Positions 1 to 11,281 of a DNA stretch of 64,000 bases are shown in pieces. The notes beneath the pieces were generated by a model. The model saw only the letters and a list, made by a program, of their open reading frames with translations. It was not told where the DNA came from and did no database searches. The position numbers and the translations under genes are program-made. The stretch lies in contig NW_024068013.1 in assembly GCF_009389715.1 (NCBI RefSeq), positions 186,001 through 250,000 on the forward strand, written 5' to 3'. Each line of letters begins with the position of its first letter. Within the stretch, counting starts at the first letter, position 1. The DNA is from Phoenix dactylifera (Eukaryota; Streptophyta; Magnoliopsida; Arecales; Arecaceae).

Positions 1-337
1 GGGAGCTGATCACTGGTGCGGATGGAATCAGGATGCTAGGATTGGGTGCGGGAGATCAGATCACAGATCCTAGCTCACGGACGGCTGGAAGCTTTAGTTG
101 CATTACGGAATTTGGGGAGTCGCTTGGGTGCGCGGAAGAAGAGTCATAGACTCTGTTCTGCAGTTGGAAGGATGCATCCTTTTTAGATGAATTTATATAA
201 AATAATATTAAAAATTATAATAAGTGCTAAGGATAAAATATTAATCATGCAAATGTTAACATCTATTATTTGTCATTATTTTGCTAGCATTAGGCTAAGT
301 TAATTGGTACTTAGATTGCACTTTTGTGCTCTCATCA
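1..337 (-). repeat. G1 3' LTR, partial (truncated by window edge)
   Basis: Bases 1-337 match 46472-46808 with about three substitutions (near 213, 270 and 316). The LTR terminus is the TCATCA at 332-337; on the minus strand it reads TGATGAGAGC. It is followed by the polypurine tract complement. Confidence 0.92.
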
Positions 338-1786
338 TACCCCCCAACTAGCTTATTGCTAGTCTTTAGCAATTCAGAGTAAATAATAACATGAGAGTAC
401 AAAAAGTGTTGGTCAATTCTTTGACTTTTTATTAAAGCTAAAGACATAAAACTAAGATATGTACCCACTTTCGTAGGGCATCACGATTGCACTTAGCACG
501 TGCAACAAGCCGTTAAACCCCTAGGTTACCCTAGTGGACGAGTGTTGTCTCGTGAGGGTTTTTCAGGGATGTTACCCACAAACATCATGAATGATATGAC
601 ATGAGATCCTAAAAAATATGAAATAAAGCCTAAGCTAATACACATGTGATATCTATTTTTCTTAAGCTTGGCAACTATCAAAGCAAGGGGAATACTAAAG
701 TGTAGTGTGCATAAACAGAATGACTTTCTTAGAGCACTAATACCTCCACCACAACATGGTACCGCTTGAATTTTAGGTGTACTACTTAAGTTCACAAGTG
801 TTTACTACAGTTTATTAGAGCCTGATCCATCAAATTTTTGGAATATCTCATGTTGTCTAAAAATTGTCAAGAATGGTTTGCATAAAAAGGAGTTATCAAT
901 CCCAACTAAATATCCAAAGTACACAAAGGTCCAATACAATGGAGTCAAACCAGCCATTACCACATGTCACTGGGTTCAGCCTGACCAACCCTATTCATGC
1001 TTATTTTTATTTTTGAACACATACGATGATTACAATAGTCCAACCCCCTTAGGCTCTAGCAAGGTCCATGTAGCGAGTTTTCGGCCAATGACTCCTGATC
1101 CAGTTGGCTCAAGGCATTAGGTGAAACACCCTTCGGACTTAATTACTCGAACCAGACTACGCCACGAGGTCAGACTTGTCATCTCTTTCTTTTTCTTTTT
1201 TTTTAAATAATAAGAGTAGGTAAACTGAACCATATAACGTGACTGCATCGTGACTATAGGTCAACCAAGGTCGGAACATAAGGCACTTAGGTGATCTAGC
1301 CAAGGTATTCAACTTCTATCTTTATGTGAAAATCAAATCATGAACCTTTTAGTACGGACAAGGATACTCGTACTTCTTTTACAGATATGGCTTAATAAAA
1401 ATGCATTAAACAAATGTGAACTCCTGAGGCCTTCCTATAATCATTAAATACATGTGCGGGGATCTAATAATAGGTCTCTGATCAGTCATAGTACGCATGT
1501 ATTCCTTGCCTTAATAGTTGCACAAACTCAATATGAAAATACATGTGCATTTGCTTAGAAAAGAATGCAAATTTTTTTTTTTTTTAATCAAAATACTTTC
1601 CTCTCCCCAACTTAAACATTGCATTGTCCTCAATGTAATAGATACAAGAAAGCTATAATGAAAGACAATAGAGAAAATAATATTGAAGAGAAGAGGAATA
1701 CCTTGAGCTGTTGATATCCAGAAAATAAAACCTACAAAACTAGAAAAATAATCCTAACTAATATACACATACCTTTGCCTTCATGC
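338..1786 (-). other. G1 3' noncoding region with polypurine tract
   Basis: No supportable gene. The minus-strand sequence next to the LTR holds a G-rich polypurine tract (complement of about 338-348). Several blocks are near-identical to the G2 3' noncoding region (38345-39934): about 480-560, 1085-1170 and 1245-1310 of G1 match about 39740-39800, 39195-39280 and 38965-39025 of G2. Small ORFs here (for example 526-795 and 878-1120) are not conserved proteins. Confidence 0.75.
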
Positions 1787-2234
1787 TCAGTCATAAGAAG
1801 GCTCCCCCAAGGAAAAGGAGTCCTTTTCATCTGCAAAATTCTCAAGAAAAAGTTTTAACCTATGTCCATTTATCTTAAAAATTCTACCATCCCGTGGATT
1901 CTCAATCTCAACCGTCCCATATGGAAAAACAGTTTTTATAATGTAAGGATCTGTCCATCTCGATCGCAACTTACCAGGAAACAGATGTAAGCAGGAATCA
2001 TATAAAAGAACTTTTTGCAAAGGTTCAAAAGATTTTTTTTAAATTGATTTATCATGTAAGATCTTCATTCGTTCTTTGCAAATTTTAGCATTGTCATAAG
2101 CATCTCTGTGAATCTCATTAAGCTCGTTCAATTACAATTTTCTAGCTAGACTAGCATCTTGTAAATCAAAATTCAATTTTCTAATTGCCTAATACGATTT
2201 ATGTTCTATTTCTACAGGTAGATGACACGCTTTT
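1787..2234 (-). pseudogene. G1 pol 3' end: integrase C-terminal region, broken
   Basis: The last 77 codons (2020-1787) encode the end of integrase with the conserved LHLFPGKLRSRW block and end in a natural stop. They align with 38130-38344 of G2. Upstream, toward the solo LTR, in-frame stops occur where G2 has sense codons, for example at the Trp of the HxAYWA region and at a Gln. The frame on both sides of the solo LTR is the same, because the LTR plus TSD adds 2184 bp, a multiple of three. Confidence 0.85.
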
Positions 2235-2502
2235 CCGTATGTTGCCCAAGAAGACAATCCAAGAGGGGGGGTGAATTGGGTTTTAAGAAATAATTGCAAA
2301 TTAAAACTTAATGAATAACTAATTAATATTATTGCAGGCTGATTAATTAGATTACTAGTTATAGTGAGTGGAGAGGATGGAAGAGACAATGAACCAATTA
2401 CAAACACAAGAGGTTTTATAGTGGTTCAGAGCTAATCCTTGCTTCTACGTCCACTCCCCAAGCTTCACTTGGGAGTTCACTATAATCCCTAGGATTACAG
2501 CC

Positions 2503-2699
2503 GGTTGTTTTACAAGTTCACAACCCAACTTGTTGTTTTCACGAGATCACAACGAACTTGGTCGGTTTTCACAGGCTCACCGACTAAAACCACCCGATTG
2601 TTTTTCCGAGATCACAATCGAACCCTTACACCGTTGGTTTTAACTTCGGCTCACCAACAAACCTCAACAACCTTAATTCAATCCCCTGATTGAATCAAG
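2503..2699 (-). repeat. Hairpin array in the solo LTR (R/U5 side)
   Basis: Successive short inverted repeats: GGTTGT/ACAACC, GTTGT/ACAAC, GTCGGT/ACCGAC, GATTGT/ACAATC, GTTGGT/ACCAAC, and a final ATTCAATC/GATTGAAT hairpin ending at 2699. Each loop has TTTT on one side and a CTCAC- or TCAC-like motif on the other. Stems change between units while complementarity is kept. Confidence 0.8.
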
Positions 2700-3122
2700 T
2701 AACAAGAAAACAGTTTGTAAAGAGTACAGAAAAAGCTTCTTAAAAGGCAAATATGAACAATATAAATAATGTAGAGTTAGAAGCCCTCAAACAGATTTTG
2801 GAAGAGGAAGAAGGGGCTTCTCGAACTCTGAGTCTCCTCTTTGAATGCACTAATGATCTGATGTCAGAGGAGAGCCTTGAATGCGAAGGAAACGTTTGTT
2901 GGATAGAGTTCAATGCGCTTTTTCCTTCTTTCTCTTGTATTTACTCTTGAGAGCCTTTGGTAGGTGGAAATCCCTTTTTGTTTGAATGGAATAGCTCTCT
3001 TGATGTCTACTACTGTTCACTCTGGCTATTTAAGCAGTCCACTTTGAAAATTAGCCGTTAGATACCTTTTTGTGGCCGTTCTGCACACTCTGCAACTCCT
3101 GACAGTGTATCCGTTGGGGTCG

Positions 3123-4230
3123 GAGTCGACTCGCTCGATCTGGAGTCGACTCGGCTGTTGCTGGAGTCGACTCACACTTTACTAGAGACGACTCGCCCAC
3201 TGTTCAGGATTTGAATTAAAGTGCTGTCCCGTTCTGGAGTTGACTCGGCCAACCCTGGAGTTGACTCGCCAATGTCTGGAGATGACTCGGCCCTCCGGAG
3301 ATGACTCGTTCTCAGGGTTCCAGAGATCTGTTTTTCTGTATTTCTTTCTCGAGTCGACTCGGATCATCTTGGAGCCGACTCGGCTCTCAGAGCCCGAAAA
3401 CTGATCCTCTGTGTTTGGAGTTGAACTGCCTCGGAGTCGACTCGGATTTTGTTGGGGTCGACTCGGCTGACTTGGGAGTCGACTCGAGAGTACTTGGAGT
3501 CGGCTCGGCTCTCAGGATCCGAAAACTGTTTCTCTGTGTTTTGAGTTGAACTGCCTCGGAGTCGACTCGCACTTTGTTGGAGTCGACTCGGCTCTCAGAA
3601 TTCGAAAACTGATCCTCTGTGTTTGGAGTTGAACTGCCTCGGAGTCGACTCGGCTGACTTGAGAGTCGACTCGGGAGTACTTGGAGTCGGCTCGGCTCTC
3701 AGGATCCGAAAACTGTTTCTCTGTATTTTGAGTTGAACTGCCTCGGAGTCGACTCAGATTTTGTTGGGGTCGACTCGGCTGACTTGGAAGTCGACTCGAG
3801 AGTACTTGGAGTCGGCTCGGCTCTCAGGATCCGAAAACTGTTTCTCTATATTTTGAGTTGAACTGCCTCGTAGTCTTGCTTTCCTCTGAGAGTCGACTCG
3901 TACTTAACTAGGAGTCGACTCGCCAAACTTCGGAGTCGACTCGTAACCTTCTGGAGTCGACTCAGTTGCAGGGTCTGAAATACATTGTTCTGTCTTTCTT
4001 CTGTTACCCTTTGGAGTCGACTCGGAAACGTCGGGAGTCGACTCGGCAACCATCGGAGTCGACTCGAACCCTTGTGGAGTCGACTCGCTGACAGGGTCTG
4101 AAAAATCAACTTTCTGTCTTTCTATCAGTTCTCAGTCGGAGTCGACTCGTAGTGTACCGGAGTCGACTCGAGCATGTGCCAGAGCTTCTGATACACTTGG
4201 AGTCGACTCGTAATCTTTCGGAGTCGACTC
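3123..4230 (-). repeat. Palindrome array (GAGTCGACTC) in the solo LTR
   Basis: More than 20 copies of the self-complementary decamer GAGTCGACTC or one-base variants (GAGTCGGCTC, GGGTCGACTC, GAGTTGACTC). Neighbouring copies are mostly 21 bp apart start to start (for example 3912, 3933, 3954). Groups of two to four are separated by spacers carrying CTCAGGATCCGAAAACTG-like sequence, giving a higher-order repeat. Confidence 0.9.
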
Positions 4231-4423
4231 GAGCTTCAGACTTTGGTTCAAACTGAGTTCCATACTTAGCCAAAATGTATTGAACCAAAGCTAGAGACAC
4301 TTAAACATAAATTTACAAATATTTGGCTGAAACACTAGATTGAATTCATTAGTATAAGATATACTCAAATGCTTTGAGCTCATCAAAATCAAATAGGGTT
4401 ATAATCAATCACTCCACACCGTA

Positions 4424-5692
4424 GACTAGCCAGTAGGGAGACATGCCAAGAATGGTTTTGTATGTAGTCCGATAGGCCCATAATGCATCTGATAGTTTCA
4501 AGGACCAATCTTTTCGTGATGGATTTACCGTTTTTTCTAAAATACGCTTGATTTCCCTATTGGCTAATTCTACTTGGCCACTAGTTTGCGGGTGATATGG
4601 GGTAGCAACTCTGTGGGTGACACCATAATTTTTTAATAATATCTCAAAAGGCTTATTACAAAAGTGTTTTCCACCGTCACTAATTATAACCTTAGGCATC
4701 CCAAATCGTGAAAAAATATTTTCTTTTAAAAACTTCAGGACAGGTTTGTGATTATTGGTCCTACAAGCGACAGCTTCTACCCATTTGGACACATACTCGA
4801 CACCGACTAAAATGTAATCATATCCAAAAGATGGTGGGAATGGGCCCATAAAATCGATGCCCCAACAATCAAAAATTTCGATAACAGTAATGGGTTGAAG
4901 AGGCATCATTTGCCTACGAGTTAGACTTCCAATACGTTGACATGGATCACATGTCCTGCAGAACTCGTGGGCATCTTTGAACATAGTAGGCCAATAGAAA
5001 CCACATTGCAAGACCTTTGCGGCGGTTTTCTTAGAAGCAAAGTGTCCACCACAAGCATCAGTATGGCAGAAAGAGAGTACGCTTTGTATATCATGATCCG
5101 GTATGCATCGTCTAAAGATTTGATCATTGCAATATTTAAATAAATAGGGTTCGTCATAGTAATAATTCTTTACTTCGCGCAAGAAAATTTTTCTATCTGT
5201 CGACCCCCAATGTTCTGGCATCTGGCTTGTAACAAGAAAATTTACAATATCTGCATACCATGGCATACTAGAAAGTGCAAACAACTGCTCTTCAGGGAAT
5301 GAGTCCTTGATGGGAAATTGTGGCACTGAATCATGAAAAACTAGCCGTGATAAATGGTCCGCAACCACATTCTCTACTCCCTTTTTATCTTTAATAGTGA
5401 TGTCAAATTCTTGGAGTAGAAGTATCCATCGTATTAAGCGTGGTTTGGCCTCTTTTTTATCCAACAAATATTTTAGTGCCGCATGGTCCGTGAAGATAAC
5501 AACAGGAGCACCAAGGATATAAGAGCGAAATTTATCTAAGGCAAATACTACTGCAAGCAATTCCTTCTCGGTGGTAGTGTAATTCATTTGAGCATCGTTT
5601 AAGGTTTTGCTTGCATAGTAAATGACATATGGCTTATTATCCTTGCATTGTCCTAGGACAGCTCCTATCGCATAGTTGCTAGCGTTGCGCAT
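4424..5692 (-). pseudogene. G1 pol: RNase H and integrase region
   Basis: Encodes, in order, a Ty3-type RNase H ([20 protein letters not shown]), the integrase zinc finger (H..H then CRTCDPCQR) and the integrase core with D ([11 protein letters not shown]), D (ISDGGKHF) and E ([11 protein letters not shown]). It runs without a stop until the solo LTR at 4423. The open frame starts just after a TGA near 5728 and is in the same frame as the RT segment. By similarity to G2 this is the same Athila lineage. Not functional because it is split by the solo LTR. Confidence 0.92.
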
Positions 5693-7070
5693 AATCTCAA
5701 AAAGTAATGACCAATCAGGTGGTCACACAATGGGTGCAGTGCTAAGCATAGACTTCAACTTTTCGAATGCCTCTTGACAGATTTCAGTCCAATTGAACGG
5801 TGTATCAAGGGATAGGAGGTTACATAATGGTCGAGCTATGACACTAAAGTCCTTGATGAACCTCCTATAAAATTCGGCGTGACCCAAAAATGATCGAACA
5901 TCTTTAACCGTCTAGGGTGCAGGTAGCTTAGCAATTAAATCGATCTTAGCTCTATCTACTTCCATGCCCTTCGATGAAACAATATGTCCTAAGACAATTC
6001 CCTTTGGTACCATGAAGTGGCATTTCTCCCAATTCAATATCAAATTCTTTTCTATACATCGAGCTAAGACTGCTTGTAAATGTGACAAGCAATCATCAAA
6101 TGAGTCACCAAAAATGGAGAAGTCATCCATGAACACTTCCAAAAACTTCTCGTTCATGTCTTCAAAGATGCTGAGCATGCATCTTTGGAATGTTGCAGGT
6201 GCATTACACAACCCAAATGGCATCCGTCGGAAAGCAAATGTGCCAAAAGGACAAGTGAAGGTAGTCTTCTCTTGATCTTCTGGTGAAATTTCAATTTGAT
6301 AATATCCCGAATAGCCATCGAGAAAACAATAGAAATCATGCCCTGCAACTCTCTCCAACACTTGGTCTAGGAAGGGTAGAGGAAAGTGATCCTTTCGTGT
6401 GACCAAATTCAGCTTTCGGTAGTCAACACACATGCGCCAACTCGTCGGGACACGAGTTGGAACTAGTTCACCTTGTTCATTTTCTACCACCGTCAAACCC
6501 GACTTCTTAGGAACGACTTGAGTAGGGCTTACCCACTTGCTGTCGGAAATTGGATAAATAATACCCACATCAAGCAACTTGAGGACTTCTGCCTTAACCA
6601 TATCTCTCATTGTAGGATTCAACCTTCGTTGCATTTGCCTTGTGGTTTTGGCATTGTCCTCCAAATATATCCGGTGCATGCAAATTAAGGGGCTAATTCC
6701 CTTCAAGTCGGCAATAGACCACCCTAAGGCTCCTTTATGATTCTTTAGAATACCAACTAATTTTCTTTCTTGGGTATGATCAAGTCCAGACGAGATGATT
6801 ACAGGAAAAGTGTCTTCGGGTCCAAGAAAAGCATACTTAAGTTCCTTTGGTAAGGGTTTCAATTCGAGCTTGGGTGCTTGCCCATGGGATGGTACTATTT
6901 TCGCCTCTCGAGGCGACAACCTCTTAAATTCTTCTACTTTTGGTCTCCACCCATTGACCATCTTGATATCCAGATTATCCACAATAGGTGTGACTGACAA
7001 ATCATCATCATCGGTTCCATTAGGACACCAATCAATCAAGCTATCATTGGATGGGTCGTTAATTGCTTTA
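5693..7070 (-). pseudogene. G1 pol: reverse transcriptase region with two stops
   Basis: RT motifs are clear: MCVDYRKLNLVTRKDHFPLP, FLDGYSGYYQI, FGLCNAPATFQRCM and the catalytic VFMDDFS. The frame is closed by TAG at 5912-5914 (after KLPAP) and TGA near 5728; both lie in the RT connection/RNase H linker. The open frame technically continues into the G2 LTR (to 7099), but codons beyond 7070 belong to the insertion. The missing N-terminal side continues at 41678. Confidence 0.92.
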
Positions 7071-7936
7071 TGATGAGAGTACAAAAGTAAAATTTTCATA
7101 TTATCTTAATTAGTATTATAGCTAATCTTTATTAATAAAATTAATTAATTAATGTTTTATCTGTGTCTGAGTGCATGTAATTCAAAAGACCCAATAATGC
7201 TGGATTTTAGCCCAATGCCTGGTAGTTCGAGCTTAACAAATTTCCCTGTGTCCGTGATGAGGCGACTCAACAGTTCCTAACATAAAATTTCCATGTATCC
7301 ACATCAATGAGTTGAAGCAAGTGATTTCCCAACATCTTCAAGTGTCCCTGTGCCGTCTCGAAAGTCCCAAAACAATTCAATCCGTTTGCCATCAACTTCC
7401 CAATGTTTAAGTCCTCCAACCGACCGTGGCAACATTCCATTTCCTCTGTTTTGGAACAAACCCAGCACTCAGCTCTTCAACCGTCGCCACATTCCATCTG
7501 TTCGAGCACACGAGGAGTTTCCCAGTTTTCCCAACCGATCATGGCATCTCCTCAGAGTCCTTCCATCTTCCCTGTTTCTTCCCAGCTCATCCACAAATCC
7601 AGCGGCTGTTAGGAGTCTTCTCAACACCCCAACGGTCATCTTCTTCCACACTTCCCAGCCGCATCCCAACCGATCATGGCATCTCAAGCGTTGTGGCATC
7701 AACCAGCCACATGGCTTCTTGTCTTCCAACGGATCATTCCAAGCAACAGTGGAAGCATCCCAGCAGCCGAAGATCCCAGGCGATTCAACTTCATCTACCC
7801 CATGTCTCATCCATTCCCAAACTTCTACAACATTTCCAGCTGAAGAATCCCAAGCGATTCAACTTCATCCCGCATCTCAAGCAACCGGATCATCCCCAAA
7901 CCTCCACGCATCTCACCAGCCGCGCCTTCAACATGC

Positions 7937-7944
7937 TATAAAAA
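7937..7944 (+). promoter_or_regulatory. Probable TATA box of the G2 5' LTR
   Basis: TATAAAAA about 866 bp into the LTR, followed by a GC-rich stretch; the same octamer is at 40800-40807 in the 3' LTR. C1 landed about 305 bp downstream of it, which would separate this promoter from the G2 coding region. Confidence 0.6.
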
Positions 7945-8517
7945 GGGGAGTCATCCGGTGGAGGAGGGGAGCCGACGGGAGAAGAAGAGGAGGATCTATC
8001 GGCATTATTCCCAGCCGGACAGAATAAAACAGAAAGGGAGAAGGCCGGATACATCCAAGTTCGGGCAAGATAGGAAGAGAGGAGAAGAGGACAGCTGGCC
8101 GTGCGACGAAGGAGGAAGAGGCCAAGGGAGGATCTACCAGCGAAGCTCCCTCTTCCGATCAATCCTTTCAGCCGAGCAAGAGAGGAGGAGAGGCCACGGG
8201 AGAAGAAGAAAGGAAACAGAGTACTCTGTTTCCTAATAGAAAAAAAAGGTGTTGCCCAGATAGACAACCCAAGAGGGGGGGGGTGAATTGGGTTTTAAAA
8301 CAATTTGGATAATTTAAAACGTTATGGATGATTAATTAAAAACTATGCCAAGTTATTTAATTAATTACTATGTGCTGTGAGCAATATGAAATGAGAAGAG
8401 GAAGAGACAATCAATCACAAACACAAGTTTTATAGTGGTTCGGAGCTATCCCTTGCTCCTACGTCCACTCCCCAAGTTTCTCTTGGGAATACACTATAAC
8501 CCCCTTGGATTACAGCC

Positions 8518-8716
8518 GGTTGTTTTGCAAGCTCACAACCAAACTTGTTGTTTTACGAGCTAACAACGAACTCGGTCGGTTTTCCCAGGCTCACCGACTA
8601 GAACCAACCCCGATTGTTTTCCCGGGCTCACAATCAAACCCTTTCACACGTTGGTTTTAAAACTGGCTCACCAACTAACCTTTTTCCCTTTGATTCAATC
8701 CCCCGATTGAACCAAG
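8518..8716 (-). repeat. Hairpin array in C1 3' LTR
   Basis: Units in order: GGTTGT/ACAACC, GTTGT/ACAAC, GTCGGT/ACCGAC, GATTGT/ACAATC, GTTGGT/ACCAAC and a terminal GATTCAATC/GATTGAACC inverted repeat. In element orientation it lies downstream of the TATA-like box, so it would be in the 5' leader of the genomic RNA. An identical copy is at 18363-18561. Confidence 0.8.
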
Positions 8717-9131
8717 TAAATACACGTAGTAGAAAGAAAACAGAAAATAAGCTTCTCAAAAGCAGGTATGAAACAATATATTCAAGGATGAGTTTAGAAG
8801 CCCTCAAACGCTTTTAAGCTTAAGTAGAGGAATGGCTTCTTGACTCTGGTCTCCTCTTGGATGAGTGATCGACTTGAATGTAGGAGGAGGAAGCTTTGAA
8901 TGCTGGGGAGAAGTTGGTGGCGCAGTAAATGCTGATCTCCCCTTTTTCTCGTTGAAGAGCACTTGCAAAGCTTGAAGACTTGAATGCTTGGAGTGGAATG
9001 TATGTTCTCTATTTTGCTACAGTCTTCTGTGGCTATTTAAGCCAACCCCCACGGAAACTAGCCGTTACTCCACTTTTTCTGGCCGTTCTGCACACTCTGC
9101 GCAGCCTGACAATGTGACCGTTGGTGGGTTG

Positions 9132-10037
9132 GAGTCGACTCGCGCGATCAGGAGTCGACTCGGCTGTAGCGGGAGTCGACTCAAGCTTTTCAGGAGTCGA
9201 CTCGGCAACTGTTCCAAGTTTGAATTAAAGTTGCCGTCACGACTGGGAGTCGACTCGTCTTGGCCCGGAGTCGACTCGCCAACTTCTGGCGCTGACCTGG
9301 CAATTTTGGAGTCGGCTTTTCCTCTGTAGACCGTGGATACAAATTTGAATTTTGCCCTCTCGAGTCGACTCGACTGTCCTGGGAGTCGACTCGAATCTCA
9401 GAGCCCGAACTCCCGATTCTCTGTCTTTTGGCTCATCCAGTCTTGGAGTCGACTCGAACTTCCTTGGAGTCGACTCGGCTCTCAGTTTCCGAAAGTTGGT
9501 CTTCTGCCTTTTGACGTGAAGCTTGTCTTGGTGTCGACTCGAGCTGTCTGGGAGTCGACTCGAATCTCAGTGGCAGTAACATGGTTTTCTCTGTTGATGG
9601 TCGCACAATCTTGGAGTCGACTCGCGTAATGCGGGAGTCGACTCGAATCTCAGAGTCCATAAAACACTCTCTGACTTTTTCTTTGTGCACCGGTGGGAGT
9701 CGACTCGCGTTCCACTGGAGTCGACTCGAATCTCAGAGTCCATAAAATACTCTCTGACTCTTTCTTTGTGTACCGCTGGGAGTCGACTCGCGTTCCACTG
9801 GAGTCGACTCGAATCTCAGAGTCCATAAAACACTCTCTGACTTTTTCTTTGTGCACCGCTGGGAGTCGACTCGCGTTCCACTGGAGTCGACTCGAATCTC
9901 AGATCTGAAAGACTGCTCTTCTATCCTTCTGTCTGTTTTCAGTCGGAGTCGACTCATACTGATTAGGAGTCGACTCGAGCTCGTGCCAGTGACCTTGATA
10001 CGCTTGGAGTCGACTCGTGAAACTCGGGAGTCGACTC
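9132..10037 (-). repeat. Palindrome array (GAGTCGACTC) in C1 3' LTR
   Basis: I count 23 perfect GAGTCGACTC decamers. Ten or more adjacent pairs are exactly 21 bp apart, and one is 20 bp apart. Pairs recur about every 82-83 bp at 9700-9890, with the spacer CTCAGAGTCCATAAAA. In element orientation the array lies in U3, ending about 90 bp upstream of the TATA-like box. Confidence 0.93.
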
Positions 10038-10221
10038 GAGTCTCAGACATTGGTTCAGCAGACTTCTTAACTTATCCAAAATACTGTAAACCATGTCTAG
10101 AAACACTTGAGCAGGATTTTCACTGAAACACTCAATTGAATTCATTAGTAATCACACGATATACTCAAATGCTTTGAGCTCATCAAAATCAAACGGGGTT
10201 TTAATCAATCACTCCACAATC

Positions 10222-10234
10222 TCCCCCTTTTTGA
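10222..10234 (-). other. C1 polypurine tract adjoining the 3' LTR
   Basis: The minus strand reads AAAAAGGGGGAGA directly next to the LTR boundary, preceded by TCATCATC. This is the expected plus-strand primer site for Sirevirus-type elements. Confidence 0.85.
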
Positions 10235-10993
10235 TGATGACAAAACTTTGAGTATACGTAAAATGAATTGCTCAATAAATAATGAAATAAAATTCACAAG
10301 TGAATTCAAATGTCTGAAAATTTAATTTATCCAAGTTTGAAAGGTGTGAAACATTTAAATTTCGGAGTTAAAGCTCCCCCTTTCATTTGGAATTATATAA
10401 GCCTCCATATTATGCAATCAATTGTTTGGCTTATATGTTATCAATGATTTATCTTGATTAAAATTCAGATTCTCCCCCTCAACATATGCATTCAACTAGT
10501 TTTAGTTTTCTGAATTTCCTTTTAATGCTTTGAAATTTTTGAACTGAATTTTTTGTTTTTAGAGGGAAAATCTGTCAATTTGTTCTTGAGTACGATTAAG
10601 CTAATCTCCGAATATCCCTTGAATAGATTCTGGAGATTACTCCATTAGGAGCCCCAAAAGAGAGATAATGAGCCTCGAGGTACCGAATCCACTTAGAACA
10701 AATTTGTGTGTGTTTTTAAGAGTTCTTTTACATATTTTAACCATATTTCTCCCCTTATTACATATTTTATACATATTTCTCCCCCTTTTTGTCATCATAT
10801 CAAAAAGGAGGTAATCACACACACAATCAATGGCACAAATGGCACAATCAAACATCAAATGGCACAGTCAATTGGCACAGAAATAAAGATAAGATGTCTA
10901 CTCATTGTATTGATATGAAGGTGAATACATTTGAGCATACTATAAGTAAGGCAAAAACAATACAAAAGAAGATAAAACACAACTCAAAATCAT
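10235..10993 (-). other. C1 3' noncoding region with extra polypurine tracts
   Basis: No gene supported. Additional PPT-like complements of GGGGGAG type occur near 10371-10383, 10471-10480, 10747-10756 and 10778-10790; the last is followed by GTCATCAT as at the true PPT. Multiple PPT copies in this position are described for Sireviruses. Confidence 0.7.
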
Positions 10994-11281
10994 CTATGTC
11001 CTCCTCGAGGATGTAGCTCCCCCTCTCGAGGATGTAGCTCCTCCTCTCGAGGATGTAGCTCCTCCTCTCGAGGATGCGTCTCCTCCTCTGGAGGATGTGG
11101 CTCCTCCTCCCAATCTGCTCCGCTCCATGAGGAGGGCGACTGCCTCTGTGACATGGCTAAGCTGTGTGATGATAGACGAGGTGGCTCTGCTGTGCATAGT
11201 GGAGAGCTCAGTCACCGACGTCTGAAGCCCAGTCACTGAGGTCTGAAGTGCGTCCAGCTTGCCGACAATCACATTCGACAA
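10994..11281 (-). pseudogene. C1 ORF3, C-terminal part in a shifted frame
   Basis: Ninety-five codons with a helical, heptad-like start (repeated TSVTGLQTSVTEL) and a tail of about five repeats of a seven-residue SSRGGAT unit. The tail is encoded by a 21-bp tandem repeat (about 11000-11105). It overlaps the end of the 442-codon ORF by 13 bp in another frame. The likely explanation is a one- or two-base indel in a longer ancestral ORF3, but programmed frameshifting cannot be excluded. Confidence 0.55.

Larger units (their letters stand above)
2240..4418 (-). mobile_element. Solo LTR of a Sirevirus-type Copia element, inserted in G1 integrase
   Basis: Runs from TGTTGCCC at 2240 to CTCCACA at 4418 (2179 bp) and is flanked by the perfect TSD CCGTA (2235-2239 and 4419-4423). 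No internal coding sequence remains, so it arose by LTR-LTR recombination. The plus-strand left end has the CCCAAGAGGGGGGTGAATTG block typical of Sirevirus LTR ends. On the minus (element) strand the order is palindrome array, TATA-like box at 3025-3032, then hairpin array. It is a different subfamily from C1 and C2 but shares every one of these modules. Confidence 0.93.
8250..10220 (-). repeat. C1 3' LTR
   Basis: 1971 bp. At every place compared it is identical to 18095-20063, except for two extra T in the T-run near 10200. This implies a very recent insertion. Contains the hairpin array (8518-8716), a TATA-like box (8-mer TTAAATAG on the minus strand, 9033-9040) and the palindrome array (9132-10037). 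Confidence 0.95.

Noticed and set aside
7350-8027. 225-codon ORF in the G2 LTR
   Set aside because: The frame changes between the two LTR copies (equivalent at 40214-40804) and no domain is recognisable; it is U3 sequence.
9132-10037. Regularly spaced palindromic repeats resembling a CRISPR array
   Set aside because: Repeats are only 10-12 bp with ~11-bp spacers, they lie inside plant LTRs, and no cas genes are present.
9333-10145. ORFs on both strands rich in VDSR, ESTP and SRL repeats in all Copia LTRs
   Set aside because: Translations of the palindrome array. Because the period is 21 bp, several frames stay open by chance; they are not conserved as proteins.
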